NCBI RefSeq assembly: GCF_004299445.1
Contig: NZ_SCTC01000042.1
Coordinates: 1-64,000 of the forward strand
Reading direction: 5' to 3'
Source of the DNA: Phenylobacterium sp.
Lineage (GTDB): Bacteria; Pseudomonadota; Alphaproteobacteria; Caulobacterales; Caulobacteraceae
Length of the DNA: 64,000 nucleotides
The position numbers and the translations under genes are program-made. Below the pieces are notes generated by a model, which saw only the letters and a list, made by a program, of their open reading frames with translations, was not told the origin of the DNA and searched no databases. Positions within the stretch are counted from its first letter, which is position 1, and each line of letters begins with the position of its first letter. Shown here one piece after another: positions 32,265-41,807 of the stretch.

Positions 32265-34697
32265 ATGCTTCCCGTCCACGAGGCCCTGCCCGAACTGAAG
32301 GCGACGCTGGCCGCGCGCAATGCCGCTGTGCTGGTTGCGCCCCCGGGCGCCGGCAAGACCACGGTGGTTCCTCTCGAACTTCTGGCCGAGCCGTGGATGG
32401 CGGGGGGCAAGGTGGTGGTGTTGGAGCCTCGCCGGCTCGCCGCCAGGGCAGCCGCCGAACGCATGGCGGCCACGCTCGGAGAGCGCGTCGGGGATACCGT
32501 GGGCTTCCGCGTGCGGATGCAGTCCAGGGTCTCGGCCCGCACCCGCATCGAGGTCGTCACCGAGGGCGTCTTCACCCGCATGCTGCTGGCGGACCCCGAA
32601 CTGCCCGGCGTCGCCTGCGTGATCTTCGACGAGTTCCACGAGCGCAGCCTGGACGCCGACCTGGGCCTGGCGTTGGCCCGCGACGCCCAAAGGCTGTTGC
32701 GCGAGGACCTGCGGATCCTGGTCATGTCGGCCACCCTGGACGGCGCGGCCGTGGCCCGGCTGCTGGACGACGCGCCGGTGGTCGAGAGCCTGGGCCGGAT
32801 GTTCCCGGTCGAGACCCACTACCTGGGCCGCGATCCGGCCGCCCGCCTCGAGGATCAGGTGGTTCGCGCCATCGAGCGCGGGGTGTCCGAACAGCTCGGC
32901 AGCCTGCTGGTCTTCCTGCCGGGGCAGGGCGAGATCCTGCGGGTCGCCGAGCGGTTGGCCGAGCGCGTCCGCCGCCCGGACGTCGAGATCGCGCCGCTCT
33001 ACGGCGCGCTCGACCCCCGGGCGCAGGACCAGGCGATCCAGCCGGCTCCCGAAGGCAAGCGCAAGGTCGTGCTGGCCACCTCGATCGCCGAGACCAGCCT
33101 GACCATCCAGGGCGTCCGCGTGGTGATCGACTCCGGCGTCGCCCGCGTGCCCCGCTACGACCCCGCCAGCGGCCTCACGCGCCTGGCCACCATCCGCGTC
33201 TCCCGGGCCGCCGCCGACCAACGCCGCGGCCGCGCCGGCCGCACCGAGCCCGGCGCCTGCTACCGCCTCTGGGACGAAGCCGAGACCCGCGCGCTGCCCG
33301 CCTTCGCCGACCCCGAGATCCTTGACGCCGACCTGTCGGGTCTGGCCCTCGACCTCGCGCGCTGGGGTACGAAGGACGCCGCCGAGCTCGACTTCCTCGA
33401 CCCGCCGCCCGCGGCGGCGTTCAAGGAGGCGCGCGCCCTGCTGGAACGCCTGGAAGCGCTGGACCACGACGGCGTCCTCACCGCCCACGGCCGCGCGCTT
33501 GCCGACATGCCGCTGGCGCCACGTTTGGCCCACATGATCCTGAAGGCCGCCGAGACCGGTCAGGCTGGGCGCGCCGCCCGCATAGCGGCGCTGATCACCG
33601 AGCGCACGCTCGGTGGACGCGACGCCGATCTGCGCCACCGCCTGGAGGGTCTGGAGCGAGACCGCAGTCCCCGCGCCCGCGACGCCAGGGCCCTGGCCGA
33701 GCGCTGGGCCGGGATGGCCGGAAAGCCGGGACAGGGCGAGCCGATCTCGGACGGCCTGTTGCTGGCCTACGCCTATCCCGAACGCATCGCCAAGGCGCGC
33801 GGCGGGCAGGGGGAGTTTCAGCTGGTCACAGGCCGTGGCGCTTTCGTGGAGCCGACCGATCAGCTCGCCCGCGAGCCCTGGCTGGCCGTGGCCGAACTGG
33901 GCGGCGGCCAGACCCGCGACCGCATCACCCTGGCCGCGCCGCTGGAGCCCGCCGAACTCGCCGCCTTCAAGGACCAGTTCGAGGTCGAGGAACGCCTTGA
34001 GGAGACCGCTGGCGGCCGTTTGCGCGCCAAGCGCATCACCCGCCTGGGCCGGCTGGCGATCCGCGAGGAGGTCGACGAGAGCCCCGATCCCGACCTGATC
34101 GCGCGCGCCCTGGCCGACCGTGTCCGGCGCGACGGCCTGAAGGTCCTGCCCTGGGGCGACGCCGCCCGGAGCCTGCGCGAGCGAGTCCGGTTCCTGCATG
34201 CCCGAGACGCGTCCTGGCCCGATCTGTCGGACGAGGCGCTTCTGAACAGGCTTGACGCCTGGTTGCTGCCCGTCCTCCACGGCCTGCGCGGCCTCAGCGG
34301 CCTGAAGCCAGACGTCCTCGACGGCGCGCTTCGCACGCTGATCCCCTGGGCTCAGCAGCGCCGCCTCGACACCGAGACACCCGCCCGCTGGACCGCCCCT
34401 ACCGGCAACAGCTTCGCCATCGACTATGCCGCTGAGGGCGGTCCGCGCGTCGAGGTTCGTGTGCAGGAGGTCTACGGCCTGGCCGTCCATCCCGGCGTCG
34501 GCGGCGTCCCGCTCACCCTGTCGCTGCTGTCCCCGGCCCACCGGCCCATCCAGACCACCCAGGACCTGCCGGGGTTCTGGAAAGGGTCCTGGCGGGACGT
34601 GCGGGCCGACATGCGTGGGCGCTACCCGAAGCATCTCTGGCCCGAGGACCCGGCAACGGCCCAACCGACCGCCCGGGCCAAACCGCGAGGGACATGA
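32265..34697 (+). CDS. hrpB: ATP-dependent helicase HrpB
   Basis: The 810-residue DEAH-box-type helicase has motif I PPGAGKTT, motif II DEFHERS (Asp-Glu-Phe-His, the HrpB variant), motif III SATLDGA, motif V ATSIAETSLTIQGVRVVIDSG and motif VI QRRGRAGR. HA2 and HrpB C-terminal domains follow (PFTRP-like LPGFWKGSWRDVRADMRGRYPKHLWPEDP at the end). The full length matches the family. The cellular role is poorly known. ATG 32265 precedes the conserved N-terminus directly. Confidence 0.96.
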   Translation: MLPVHEALPELKATLAARNAAVLVAPPGAGKTTVVPLELLAEPWMAGGKVVVLEPRRLAARAAAERMAATLGERVGDTVGFRVRMQSRVSARTRIEVVTEGVFTRMLLADPELPGVACVIFDEFHERSLDADLGLALARDAQRLLREDLRILVMSATLDGAAVARLLDDAPVVESLGRMFPVETHYLGRDPAARLEDQVVRAIERGVSEQLGSLLVFLPGQGEILRVAERLAERVRRPDVEIAPLYGALDPRAQDQAIQPAPEGKRKVVLATSIAETSLTIQGVRVVIDSGVARVPRYDPASGLTRLATIRVSRAAADQRRGRAGRTEPGACYRLWDEAETRALPAFADPEILDADLSGLALDLARWGTKDAAELDFLDPPPAAAFKEARALLERLEALDHDGVLTAHGRALADMPLAPRLAHMILKAAETGQAGRAARIAALITERTLGGRDADLRHRLEGLERDRSPRARDARALAERWAGMAGKPGQGEPISDGLLLAYAYPERIAKARGGQGEFQLVTGRGAFVEPTDQLAREPWLAVAELGGGQTRDRITLAAPLEPAELAAFKDQFEVEERLEETAGGRLRAKRITRLGRLAIREEVDESPDPDLIARALADRVRRDGLKVLPWGDAARSLRERVRFLHARDASWPDLSDEALLNRLDAWLLPVLHGLRGLSGLKPDVLDGALRTLIPWAQQRRLDTETPARWTAPTGNSFAIDYAAEGGPRVEVRVQEVYGLAVHPGVGGVPLTLSLLSPAHRPIQTTQDLPGFWKGSWRDVRADMRGRYPKHLWPEDPATAQPTARAKPRGT

Positions 34698-34728
34698 GGC
34701 CTGGCGCGCGCCTGCGCCGGGTCGGCGC

Positions 34729-35283
34729 CTACAGGTCGAACGCCCGCACGATGCGCGCCGCGCAGGCCTCGGCGGTCTCGACCGAGGTGTCGAGCTCCAG
34801 GTCGTACGTTCGACCCCGGTGGACCCGCTCGAACTGCCAACGCGCGAGGCCGACCTCGCGGTCGCCGCGGGCCCGCTCCCGCGCCTCGACGATCTCCAGC
34901 GGCGCTCTCAGGCCGACGATGCGCAGGTCGTGCTCCTGCAGCACCGTGCGGTAGTCCTCGTCTTCGCCGGGCTCGAACATCACGTCGTCGACGATCACGT
35001 TGTTGCCTTGCGAAGCCATGGCCGCCACGGCGCGTCGCATGCCCGCCAGCATGCGCGTCACAAGGATGCCCGAGTGGATGGCGACCGCGGGGTGACCGTC
35101 CTCGATCAGCGCCTCGAACGACCACCCGTCGGGATGGTTCAGGACGCGCGGCGGCAGCATCTCGAGGAACGTGTCCATCGCCATGTGCAGGAACGGCGCG
35201 CTCGCGAGCCGCTGGATTTCCCTGGCCGTGGAGCTCTTGCCCACGCTGCTGACGCCGTTCAGCACGACGACCCGGCCGCGCAT
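34729..35283 (-). CDS. CPT-like P-loop kinase (chloramphenicol phosphotransferase family fold)
   Basis: The 184-residue P-loop protein has Walker A LNGVSSVGKSSTAREIQ at the N-terminus, then HMAMDTFLEMLP, NVIVDDVMFEP, and RERARGDREVGLARWQFERVH. These match the chloramphenicol 3'-O-phosphotransferase-like family. Most members are kinases of unknown small substrates; resistance should not be assumed. It ends the minus-strand run with the two methyltransferase genes, three bases after the upstream one. ATG 35283 starts MRGRVVVLNG. Confidence 0.82.
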   Translation of the reverse strand: MRGRVVVLNGVSSVGKSSTAREIQRLASAPFLHMAMDTFLEMLPPRVLNHPDGWSFEALIEDGHPAVAIHSGILVTRMLAGMRRAVAAMASQGNNVIVDDVMFEPGEDEDYRTVLQEHDLRIVGLRAPLEIVEARERARGDREVGLARWQFERVHRGRTYDLELDTSVETAEACAARIVRAFDL

Positions 35284-35286
35284 GCC

Positions 35287-36087
35287 TTACGCCGTCGCTG
35301 CGTAGATCATGATCCCGGTCGCCACCGAGAGGTTCAGGCTGTCGGCCCGGCCGCGCATGGGGATCTTCACGTTCACGTCGCAGAGCGCCGCCATATCCGG
35401 CGTCAGGCCCTGCTGCTCGTTGCCCATCAGCACGATCGCCGGCTTCGCGTAGCTGGCGTCGCTGTGGGTCACCGTGGCCGAGAGCAGGGTGCCCACGACC
35501 GAGCCGGTCCAGCCGGCCCGCCAGGCGGCGAATTCGTCCTCGGTGGCCCTCGCCAGCGGCACGGCGAAAATCGAGCCCATGGTCGCCCGCACGGCCTCCA
35601 CCGAGTAGGGATCGCAGCACTCGCCCACCAGGATCACCGCGCCGCACCCGGCGCTGTCGGCCGTCCGGACGATCGTCCCCAGGTTGCCCGGGTCGCGCAC
35701 CCGGTGCAGCGCCACCACGCATTGGGCCGGGCCCGGCTGGACCTCGTCCAGCGCCACGAACGCCTGGGGGAACACGCCCACCACCGCCTGCGGGTTTTCC
35801 CGCCGCGAGACCTTGGCCAGGATGTCGTGCGTGACTTCGATCACCTCGCCGCGCGCCGCCAGCGTGGCCTGCACGGCCTTCTGCATCATGGGATGGCTGA
35901 CCGCGTCCGGCCCGTGCATCAGGATCTTCGGCGCGTGGCCGGTGTCGATCCCCTCGATGACGTTCTTCAGCCCCTCGGCCACGAACAGGCCGGTCTCGTC
36001 GCGTTCCTTGCGCATGTGCAAGGCGCGCACGCGCTTCACGGTGTCGTTGCTCAGGGAGGTGATGACACGGCTCGTCACGGCGTCCAT
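35287..36087 (-). CDS. TrmH-family (SpoU) rRNA/tRNA 2'-O-methyltransferase
   Basis: The 266-residue protein has an N-terminal substrate-binding domain (TGLFVAEGLKNVIE) and the knotted SPOUT domain. Its three motifs are LHRVRDPGNLGTIVRTADSAG, MGNEQQGL and IPMRGRADSLNLSVATGIMIY. It should methylate a ribose 2'-OH in rRNA or tRNA with SAM. ATG 36087 is chosen; it overlaps the end of the next methyltransferase gene by 13 bases. The exact RNA target is unknown. Confidence 0.9.
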   Translation of the reverse strand: MDAVTSRVITSLSNDTVKRVRALHMRKERDETGLFVAEGLKNVIEGIDTGHAPKILMHGPDAVSHPMMQKAVQATLAARGEVIEVTHDILAKVSRRENPQAVVGVFPQAFVALDEVQPGPAQCVVALHRVRDPGNLGTIVRTADSAGCGAVILVGECCDPYSVEAVRATMGSIFAVPLARATEDEFAAWRAGWTGSVVGTLLSATVTHSDASYAKPAIVLMGNEQQGLTPDMAALCDVNVKIPMRGRADSLNLSVATGIMIYAATA

Positions 36088-36986
36088 CGCGCGTAGAAGC
36101 TCATGCCGATGGCCCGGTCGCCCCGCTCTTCCATCAGCGCCAGTTCGCCCCATCCGATGTGGCCGCCGCGGTCGCTCAGCTTCTCGGCCAGCAACCCCGC
36201 CAGCGCCGCGCCCGAGATCCGCTCGGCATAGGCGTTGAGCACCAGAAACTTGGCGTTTTCCGAAAGAAGTTCGCAGCATAGGGCCGCAAGCTCAGGCAGA
36301 TCCTCGAACAGCCGCCACACCTGGCCGTCCGGGCCGCGGCCGTACTTCGGCGGGTCCAGGATGATGCCGTCGTACTTCGAGCCCCGGCGCGCCTCGCGGG
36401 CCACATACTTCTTGGCGTCCTCGACGATCCAGCGGATCGGGCGGTCAGCGAGCCCCGACAGTTCGGCGTTCTCGCGGGCCCAGGCCACCGCCTTCTTCGA
36501 GGCGTCGACGTGGGTCACCGCCGCGCCCGCCGCCGCCATGACCAGGCTGGCGACCCCGGTGTAGCCGAACAGGTTCAGCACGCGCGGCGGTTCGGCCCCA
36601 CCCGCCGCGCGGGCGGTGCGCACCGCCTCACCGAGGAACCCCCAGTTGGCCGCCTGCTCGGGGAAGAAGGCCAGGTGTCGGAACGCCGTGAACCGTCCAT
36701 GGAAGCGCACGTCGCCCCAGCCCAGCGGCCAGGTCTCCTTATGCGGGCCCTTGAAGCGCCAGCGGCCGGCGTCCTCCTCGTCGGTGGGGTCGAAGACCGC
36801 GTCGGCGCCGTCCCAGGCCGACGCGGGCAGCCGTGGCGTCCAGAGGCACTGCGGCTCGGGCCGAACCACTGTGTAGGGCCCATACCGCTCCAGCTTGCGA
36901 CCGTTCCCGGAGTCCAGCAGCGCATAGTCGCGCCAGCCGACGGTGCGCATCACTGCGGATTCCGGCGCGATCTTGGGCGGGCTCAT
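36075..36986 (-). CDS. Class I SAM-dependent methyltransferase (RlmI/RlmK-like)
   Basis: The 303-residue Rossmann-type methyltransferase has SAM motif I VLNLFGYTGVASLVMAAAGA, the acidic loop HVDASKKAVAWARENAELSG, and the catalytic DPPKYGRG, typical of RNA or protein N/C5 methylases such as RlmI. The N-terminal about 110 residues (YALLDSGNGRKLERYGPYTVVRPEP) are the part found in alphaproteobacterial members. ATG 36986 is the start before MSPPKIAPES. It leads the three-gene minus operon with the TrmH-like and CPT-like genes. Confidence 0.88.
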   Translation of the reverse strand: MSPPKIAPESAVMRTVGWRDYALLDSGNGRKLERYGPYTVVRPEPQCLWTPRLPASAWDGADAVFDPTDEEDAGRWRFKGPHKETWPLGWGDVRFHGRFTAFRHLAFFPEQAANWGFLGEAVRTARAAGGAEPPRVLNLFGYTGVASLVMAAAGAAVTHVDASKKAVAWARENAELSGLADRPIRWIVEDAKKYVAREARRGSKYDGIILDPPKYGRGPDGQVWRLFEDLPELAALCCELLSENAKFLVLNAYAERISGAALAGLLAEKLSDRGGHIGWGELALMEERGDRAIGMSFYARWTP

Positions 36987-37028
36987 GGCCGCCCCATACG
37001 CGGTGACACGCCGCAGCGTCCAGCCCGC

Positions 37029-37044
37029 TGACAAGGACTTGTCA
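37029..37044. promoter_or_regulatory. 16-base palindrome, likely TetR operator
   Basis: TGACAAG-GA-CTTGTCA is a perfect dyad in the 111-base gap between the divergent methyltransferase and TetR genes, 54 bases before the TetR start. Location and symmetry fit autoregulation by the adjacent TetR-family repressor. Confidence 0.55.
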
Positions 37045-37097
37045 CAGTTACGGAATTGGGGTCGGGTAAGGCCGCTATAGGATGTGGGGAGAATCCA

Positions 37098-37733
37098 GTG
37101 GTTGCAGTCGCCGGTGCGACGCGGAAAACCGCGCGCAAGGCCAAGGGAGACGGGCATCTTCGCCGTGCGGAGATCCTGGAGGCTGCCGAGCGCATCTTCG
37201 TGGCCGAGGGCTATGAGGGCGCCACGATCCGTAAGATCGCGGATGAAGTGGGGGTGTCGTCGACGGCGCTCTACATGCACTTCGCCGACAAGGCCTGCAT
37301 CCTGCATGAGATCGTCGAGGGCGTGCTCAGCCAGCTGCTCGACCGCAATACCGAGATCGCGGCCCGGCCGCTGGATCCGGTCGTCCGCACCCGCATGATG
37401 CTGGACGCCTACATGCACTGGGGCCTCGAGCATCCCAACGCCTACCAGCTGGTCTATTGCGCCCAGAACGATAGGACGGCCGATCTGTCGCCCGAGCGCA
37501 CCACCGACCTCAGCAAGCAGTGCTACGAGGCCTTCTCGGGTGTGGTCCGTGAGATCGCCGCCAGTGGCCGCCTTCGCACCGGCACCGGCGACAGCGCCGC
37601 CCAGGCGCTCTGGATGTCGTGCCACGGCGTCGTGGCCCTGCTGATCAACCGGCCCAACTTCGAGTGGGCCGACCGTGAAGAGCTGCTCCAGGTGACGCTC
37701 GACGGCCTCCTGAACGGTCTCGTTATCGACTGA
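37098..37733 (+). CDS. TetR-family transcriptional regulator
   Basis: The 211-residue regulator has the TetR helix-turn-helix at its N-terminus: ILEAAERIFVAEGYEGATIRKIADEVGVSSTALYMHFADKACIL. A helical ligand/dimer domain follows, resembling TetR_C_33-type members (HPNAYQLVYCA). GTG 37098 is used because GGGGAGA lies just upstream. A perfect 16-base palindrome upstream is a likely operator. The inducer and targets are unknown; the small membrane protein gene downstream may be one. Confidence 0.93.
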   Translation: MVAVAGATRKTARKAKGDGHLRRAEILEAAERIFVAEGYEGATIRKIADEVGVSSTALYMHFADKACILHEIVEGVLSQLLDRNTEIAARPLDPVVRTRMMLDAYMHWGLEHPNAYQLVYCAQNDRTADLSPERTTDLSKQCYEAFSGVVREIAASGRLRTGTGDSAAQALWMSCHGVVALLINRPNFEWADREELLQVTLDGLLNGLVID

Positions 37734-37850
37734 TCGCGAGGCCCGTGCGTCCCGGGCCATACGCCGACGCATGGCCGTTCGCAGAATTTTGCTGAGGGCC
37801 GCCGGCAAGGGCCGCGGCCAGAATGCCTTCGTCGGCCGGGGGAGGGCGCG

Positions 37851-38219
37851 TTGCGGTTCGCGAAGTGGGTGTTCCTGCTGGCCGGGGTCTATGGCCTGAT
37901 CGTCATGCCGCCGATGTATCTGGCGGAGTTCGCCTACGCCCAGGCCGGGCAGCCCGCGCTCACCCATCCTGAAAGCCACTATGGCTTCGTGGGCGTGACC
38001 CTGGTCTTCCAACTGATCTTCCTCGCGATCAGCCGTGATCCTGAGCGTTACCGGCCGCTGATGCCCCTCTGCTGTCTCGAGAAGCTGGCGTTCGCGGGGG
38101 CCGTCTGGCCGCTCTACCTTGCGGGTCGTACGCCCGGCGTCGTGACGGTTTTCGCCACGATCGACCTGGCGCTCTGCGGCCTGTTCTTCACCGCCTGGCT
38201 GCGGACAAGGCCGGCCTAG
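37851..38219 (+). CDS. Four-helix membrane protein of unknown function
   Basis: The 122-residue hydrophobic protein has four predicted membrane helices (WVFLLAGVYGLIVMPPMYL; FVGVTLVFQLIFLAI; LEKLAFAGAVWPLYLA; VFATIDLALCGLFFTAWL). The start is TTG 37851 behind GGGGGAGGG. It follows the TetR gene by 117 bases on the same strand and overlaps the end of the opposing transglycosylase gene by four bases. I do not recognise a function. Confidence 0.75.
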   Translation: MRFAKWVFLLAGVYGLIVMPPMYLAEFAYAQAGQPALTHPESHYGFVGVTLVFQLIFLAISRDPERYRPLMPLCCLEKLAFAGAVWPLYLAGRTPGVVTVFATIDLALCGLFFTAWLRTRPA

Positions 38220-40330
38220 TTCGAGTTGCTGGCCACCGCCTGGGCGCTGGTGGGGTACCCGTAGCCGCCGCGCTTGAGATCCTGCGAGAGGGTGATGGGC
38301 GCCGAGCCCCCATTCAGCTTGGCGCGATAGACGGTCATGTTTTCCAGGACGCGCATCACATAGTTCCGGGTCTCGGAAAACGGGATGCATTCGATGAAAT
38401 CCAGCGGATCCACCGAGCCCGCGCGCGGATCCCCGCACATGTTCACCCAGGCCGCCGGACGACCGGGGCCGGCGTTGTACCCGGCGGCGGCCATCACGTA
38501 CGAACCGGAGAATTGGTTCACCAGCTGGCCCAGGAAACTCGAGCCCAGCTGCATGTTGTACTCGGCCTCGTAGAGCCGCGAGGCAGAGTAGCCAACGCCC
38601 ATCCGCCGGGCCACGATCGCCGCCGTCGAGGGCAGCAGCTGCATCATGCCCCGCGCATCGGCCCCCGATCGGACTGCGGGGTCGAATCCGCTTTCCTGGC
38701 GCGTGATGCCCAGCACCAGCGCCGGCTCGGGCGCGCCCGCCACGCTGGGCGGGGTGCGGTAGGGATAGGCGCGGTCGGTGAGGATGAACCCTCTCTGGGC
38801 CGCGCCGCGCGCCGCCTTCATCGACGTGTCCTGGTCGCCGTAACCGCGGATGGCGTCGATCAGCAGCGCCTGCTCGAACCGCTCGGGCAGCACGTCGTCC
38901 AGGTGCAGCGCGAATACCCGGAACAGATCCTTCTGACCCTGGTCGGCCAGCATCCGCATGGCCTGCACCGCGTCGCGGCTCTCGAAGCTCGCGCGCTCGG
39001 CTTCGGTGGGAACGGGGTCCTTGGGCAGCACCAACGGCAGGCCCAGCTTCTCGGCGGCCAACTGGCCGTAGAAGGTCGTCCCGTGTTCGGCGGCGCGGGA
39101 ATAGAAGTTCTCGGCGGCCGTGGTTTCGCGTCGAGCCTCGGCAGCGCGGCCCTGCCAGTACAGCGCGCGGGCCTTGGTGATGGGGGATGAGCCCATGCGG
39201 TCGATGGCGGCGAAGTGGCGGCCCGCGGCCACCGGATCGCCCAGGCGGCTCAGCGCGATCCAGCCGGCGTAGAACTCGGCCTCGGTAGCGTCCGAACCCT
39301 GGTTCAGGCCGGTATTGGCGGACGCCTGGTAGGCCGCGCGCCAGTCGCCGTCCTTGATGGCGGCGAGCGTCAGGCGATAGCGCTCGCTCCAGGCGCGATC
39401 GGCGTGCTCGGCCGTCAGCGCCGGCGCCGAGGCCTTGGCGAACTCGGCGATGGCCTCCGCGTTGCGGCCCTTGCGGCGCAGGTAGCCGCCGCGCTCGAAG
39501 GCCACGCCAGGGCTCGCCTGCTCGGCCGGCGTCAGGGACGCGTACCCCGCTTCGGAATCGCCGCGCAGCGAGATGCGGACCAGGGCTGCGGCCTGCTCGC
39601 TGGCGGGCAGCAGGGTGATCATGTCGCGAGACGCAGGCCCCTGCGCGCCATAGAGCAGCACGTCGGCGCGGCGGATGTGGTCGTCGGCGGTCAGAGCGTC
39701 GGCGAACCGCGCCAGCATGGTGCGCTGGACGTCGCTCTCGAAACTCCTGGTCGTCCACCAGGTGCGAATCAGCTGGGTGGCCTCGGCCTGGCGGCCCAGG
39801 CTGCGATAGGCCGAGGCCAGCGCCATGGCGCCCTGGGCGCTCTGCGGGCCCTCAGGCCCGAACCAGGCGACGATCTCGGCGGGCGACTTGCCCGAGGTCT
39901 CCAGCAGGCGCTCGGCGGCCATCTGCCGGCGCGCCCCGCGAGGGAAGCCGGCCAGGTCGCGGCGGGCGGCGTCGACATCCCAGAAGCTGAGCCGTTCGGC
40001 GCTCACGTCGACCATGGCCCAGGTGACCAGCTTGCGCGCCACGGGGTCGGAAAGACTTGAAATCGCTGACTTCGCGCCGCCGATGTCCCCCCGTTTGGCG
40101 GCCGCGAAACCCTGGCTCAAGAGCGCCTGGTCCGAGCTGCTGAGGGGCTGGGCCACGGTCTGGCTGGCCCGCACATAGGGTTGCGGCGAATCGGGGAGGC
40201 GGGCGCCGCTCAGTAGGTCGCCGATCGGGTCCGCCGGCTGGGCGCGCGCGACGGTCGTCGCCACCAGAATGGCGCAGCCGGCGAGGAGGGCGTTACGGAT
40301 CTTCGGGTTCAACCTTGTTCCCCCTGACAT
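38216..40330 (-). CDS. Soluble lytic murein transglycosylase (Slt type)
   Basis: The 704-residue exported protein has a signal peptide (LNPKIRNALLAGCAILVATTVARA), a long alpha-superhelical region with TPR-like pairs (about 60-500), and a C-terminal SLT domain. That domain starts GITRQESGFDPAVRSGADARGMMQLLPSTA, where the Glu of RQES is catalytic, and includes AAGYNAGPGR. It cleaves peptidoglycan glycans leaving 1,6-anhydromuramyl ends. ATG 40330 is chosen over an upstream start because the signal peptide begins there. It ends in a 4-base convergent overlap. Confidence 0.94.
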   Translation of the reverse strand: MSGGTRLNPKIRNALLAGCAILVATTVARAQPADPIGDLLSGARLPDSPQPYVRASQTVAQPLSSSDQALLSQGFAAAKRGDIGGAKSAISSLSDPVARKLVTWAMVDVSAERLSFWDVDAARRDLAGFPRGARRQMAAERLLETSGKSPAEIVAWFGPEGPQSAQGAMALASAYRSLGRQAEATQLIRTWWTTRSFESDVQRTMLARFADALTADDHIRRADVLLYGAQGPASRDMITLLPASEQAAALVRISLRGDSEAGYASLTPAEQASPGVAFERGGYLRRKGRNAEAIAEFAKASAPALTAEHADRAWSERYRLTLAAIKDGDWRAAYQASANTGLNQGSDATEAEFYAGWIALSRLGDPVAAGRHFAAIDRMGSSPITKARALYWQGRAAEARRETTAAENFYSRAAEHGTTFYGQLAAEKLGLPLVLPKDPVPTEAERASFESRDAVQAMRMLADQGQKDLFRVFALHLDDVLPERFEQALLIDAIRGYGDQDTSMKAARGAAQRGFILTDRAYPYRTPPSVAGAPEPALVLGITRQESGFDPAVRSGADARGMMQLLPSTAAIVARRMGVGYSASRLYEAEYNMQLGSSFLGQLVNQFSGSYVMAAAGYNAGPGRPAAWVNMCGDPRAGSVDPLDFIECIPFSETRNYVMRVLENMTVYRAKLNGGSAPITLSQDLKRGGYGYPTSAQAVASNSN

Positions 40331-40459
40331 GGGGACCTCTGAGCAGATGCACCGAATCGACATTGCGGGCGTAGCCCACGCTCACATATTGTCCGGCCAA
40401 ATCTGAACGTCGCCTCACTAGGCGACATTTTCACGGCCTTTTGCTTCGAAACCCACAAC

Positions 40460-41344
40460 ATGTCCGAACCCCTCTTCCGCGGCGTCCTCCCGGCGCTGGT
40501 GACTCCGTTCCGCAACGGAGCCGTCGACGAAGACGCCTTTGTGGCCCTCGTCGAGCGCCAGATCGCGGGCGGCGTCCACGGGCTCGTCCCTGTTGGCACC
40601 ACCGGCGAGACCGCGACCCTCAGCCATGAGGAGCACCGCCGCGTGGTGGAGCTTTGCGTGGCGACGGCGAAGGGGCGGGTGCCCGTGATCGCCGGCGCCG
40701 GCTCCAATTCTACGGCCGAGGCCATCGAATTGGTGCAGCACGCCAAGGCGGTGGGCGCCGACGCGGCGCTGGTGGTGACGCCGTACTACAATCGGCCCAG
40801 CCAGGAGGGGCTCTACGCCCACTACGCCGCAATCAACGCGGCGGTGCAGCTGCCGGTGCTGGTCTACAACGTGCCGGCCCGCACCAGCGTCGACATCTCC
40901 AACGCCACCCTGGCGCGCCTCTCGAAGCTGCCGAACATCGTAGGCATCAAGGACGCCACCGGCGACCTGCCGCGCGCCAGCCTCCAGCGCCTGGAATGCG
41001 GCGAGGACTGGGTGATGCTCTCGGGCAACGACGACGGCGGTCTGGGCTACATGGCCCACGGCGGCCACGGCTGCATCTCGGTCACCTGCAACGTCGCGCC
41101 TGAACTGGTCTCGCAATTCTACAACGACGCCATGGCCGGCCGTTACCAGGACGCCCTCTACGGCCAGGACCGCCTGATCCGGCTGCACAAGGCGCTGTTC
41201 GCCGACGCCTCGCCGGCGCCGACCAAGTTCGCACTGGCCCAGCTCGGCCTTTGCACCGACGAATGCCGCCTGCCGATCACCCCGTGTTCGGAGGCCGCCC
41301 GTGAAGAGGTGCTGGTCGGGATGCGGGAAGCAGGGCTGGTCTGA
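40460..41344 (+). CDS. dapA: 4-hydroxy-tetrahydrodipicolinate synthase
   Basis: DapA condenses pyruvate with aspartate semialdehyde at the entry to lysine and diaminopimelate synthesis. The 294-residue TIM barrel is complete: [12 protein letters not shown] near 44-54, catalytic Y136 (VYNVPARTS) and Schiff-base K164 (GIKDATGD). The C-terminal [14 protein letters not shown] is typical. It shares one base with smpB (TGATG), so the two are co-translated, as in related alphaproteobacteria. Confidence 0.97.
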   Translation: MSEPLFRGVLPALVTPFRNGAVDEDAFVALVERQIAGGVHGLVPVGTTGETATLSHEEHRRVVELCVATAKGRVPVIAGAGSNSTAEAIELVQHAKAVGADAALVVTPYYNRPSQEGLYAHYAAINAAVQLPVLVYNVPARTSVDISNATLARLSKLPNIVGIKDATGDLPRASLQRLECGEDWVMLSGNDDGGLGYMAHGGHGCISVTCNVAPELVSQFYNDAMAGRYQDALYGQDRLIRLHKALFADASPAPTKFALAQLGLCTDECRLPITPCSEAAREEVLVGMREAGLV

Positions 41345-41805
41345 TGGCCGCCGGCAAGCTGATCGCCGAGAACCGGCGGGCCAAGTTCGACTACTTCCTC
41401 GAGCAGAGTTTCGAGTGCGGCATCGCGCTGACCGGATCCGAGGTGAAGAGCCTGCGCAACGGCAAGGCCAACATCGCCGAGAGCTATGCGGCGGTGGAGA
41501 ACAACGAGATCGTCCTCGTCAACGCCGACATCCCGCCCTACGCCCAGGCCGGCCCGCACTTCAACCACGAGCCGCGCCGTCACCGGAAGCTGCTGCTGAA
41601 GCGCCGCGAGATCGAGAAGCTGATCGGCGCGGTGCAGCGGGAAGGACGCACGCTGATCCCGACCAAGCTCTACTGGTCGGACAAGGGCCTGGCGAAGCTC
41701 GAGATCGCGCTCGCCAAGGGCAAGAACACCCGTGACAAGCGCGAGACCGTCGCCGAGCGCGACTGGCAGCGCGACAAGGCCCGGCTCATGCGGGAGAAGG
41801 GCTGA
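41344..41805 (+). CDS. smpB: SsrA-binding protein SmpB
   Basis: SmpB binds tmRNA and brings it to stalled ribosomes. The 153-residue length is normal. The motifs are [35 protein letters not shown], the [21 protein letters not shown] segment, and the basic C-terminal tail [22 protein letters not shown] that enters the decoding site. It is the middle gene of dapA-smpB-GNAT. Confidence 0.97.
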   Translation: MAAGKLIAENRRAKFDYFLEQSFECGIALTGSEVKSLRNGKANIAESYAAVENNEIVLVNADIPPYAQAGPHFNHEPRRHRKLLLKRREIEKLIGAVQREGRTLIPTKLYWSDKGLAKLEIALAKGKNTRDKRETVAERDWQRDKARLMREKG

Positions 41806-41807
41806 GT

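Noticed and set aside
32262..34664. 800-residue frame opposite hrpB
   Set aside because: Mirror of the HrpB coding frame; all helicase motifs are on the plus strand.
34729..35283. Chloramphenicol resistance gene
   Set aside because: The fold resembles chloramphenicol phosphotransferase, but the family is broad and the setting is an RNA-methyltransferase operon; no resistance function is supported.
36075..39758. 1227-residue frame on the minus strand
   Set aside because: Only the first 303 codons after ATG 36986 encode a recognisable methyltransferase; the upstream part is antisense to the TetR gene and out of frame with the transglycosylase gene on its own strand.
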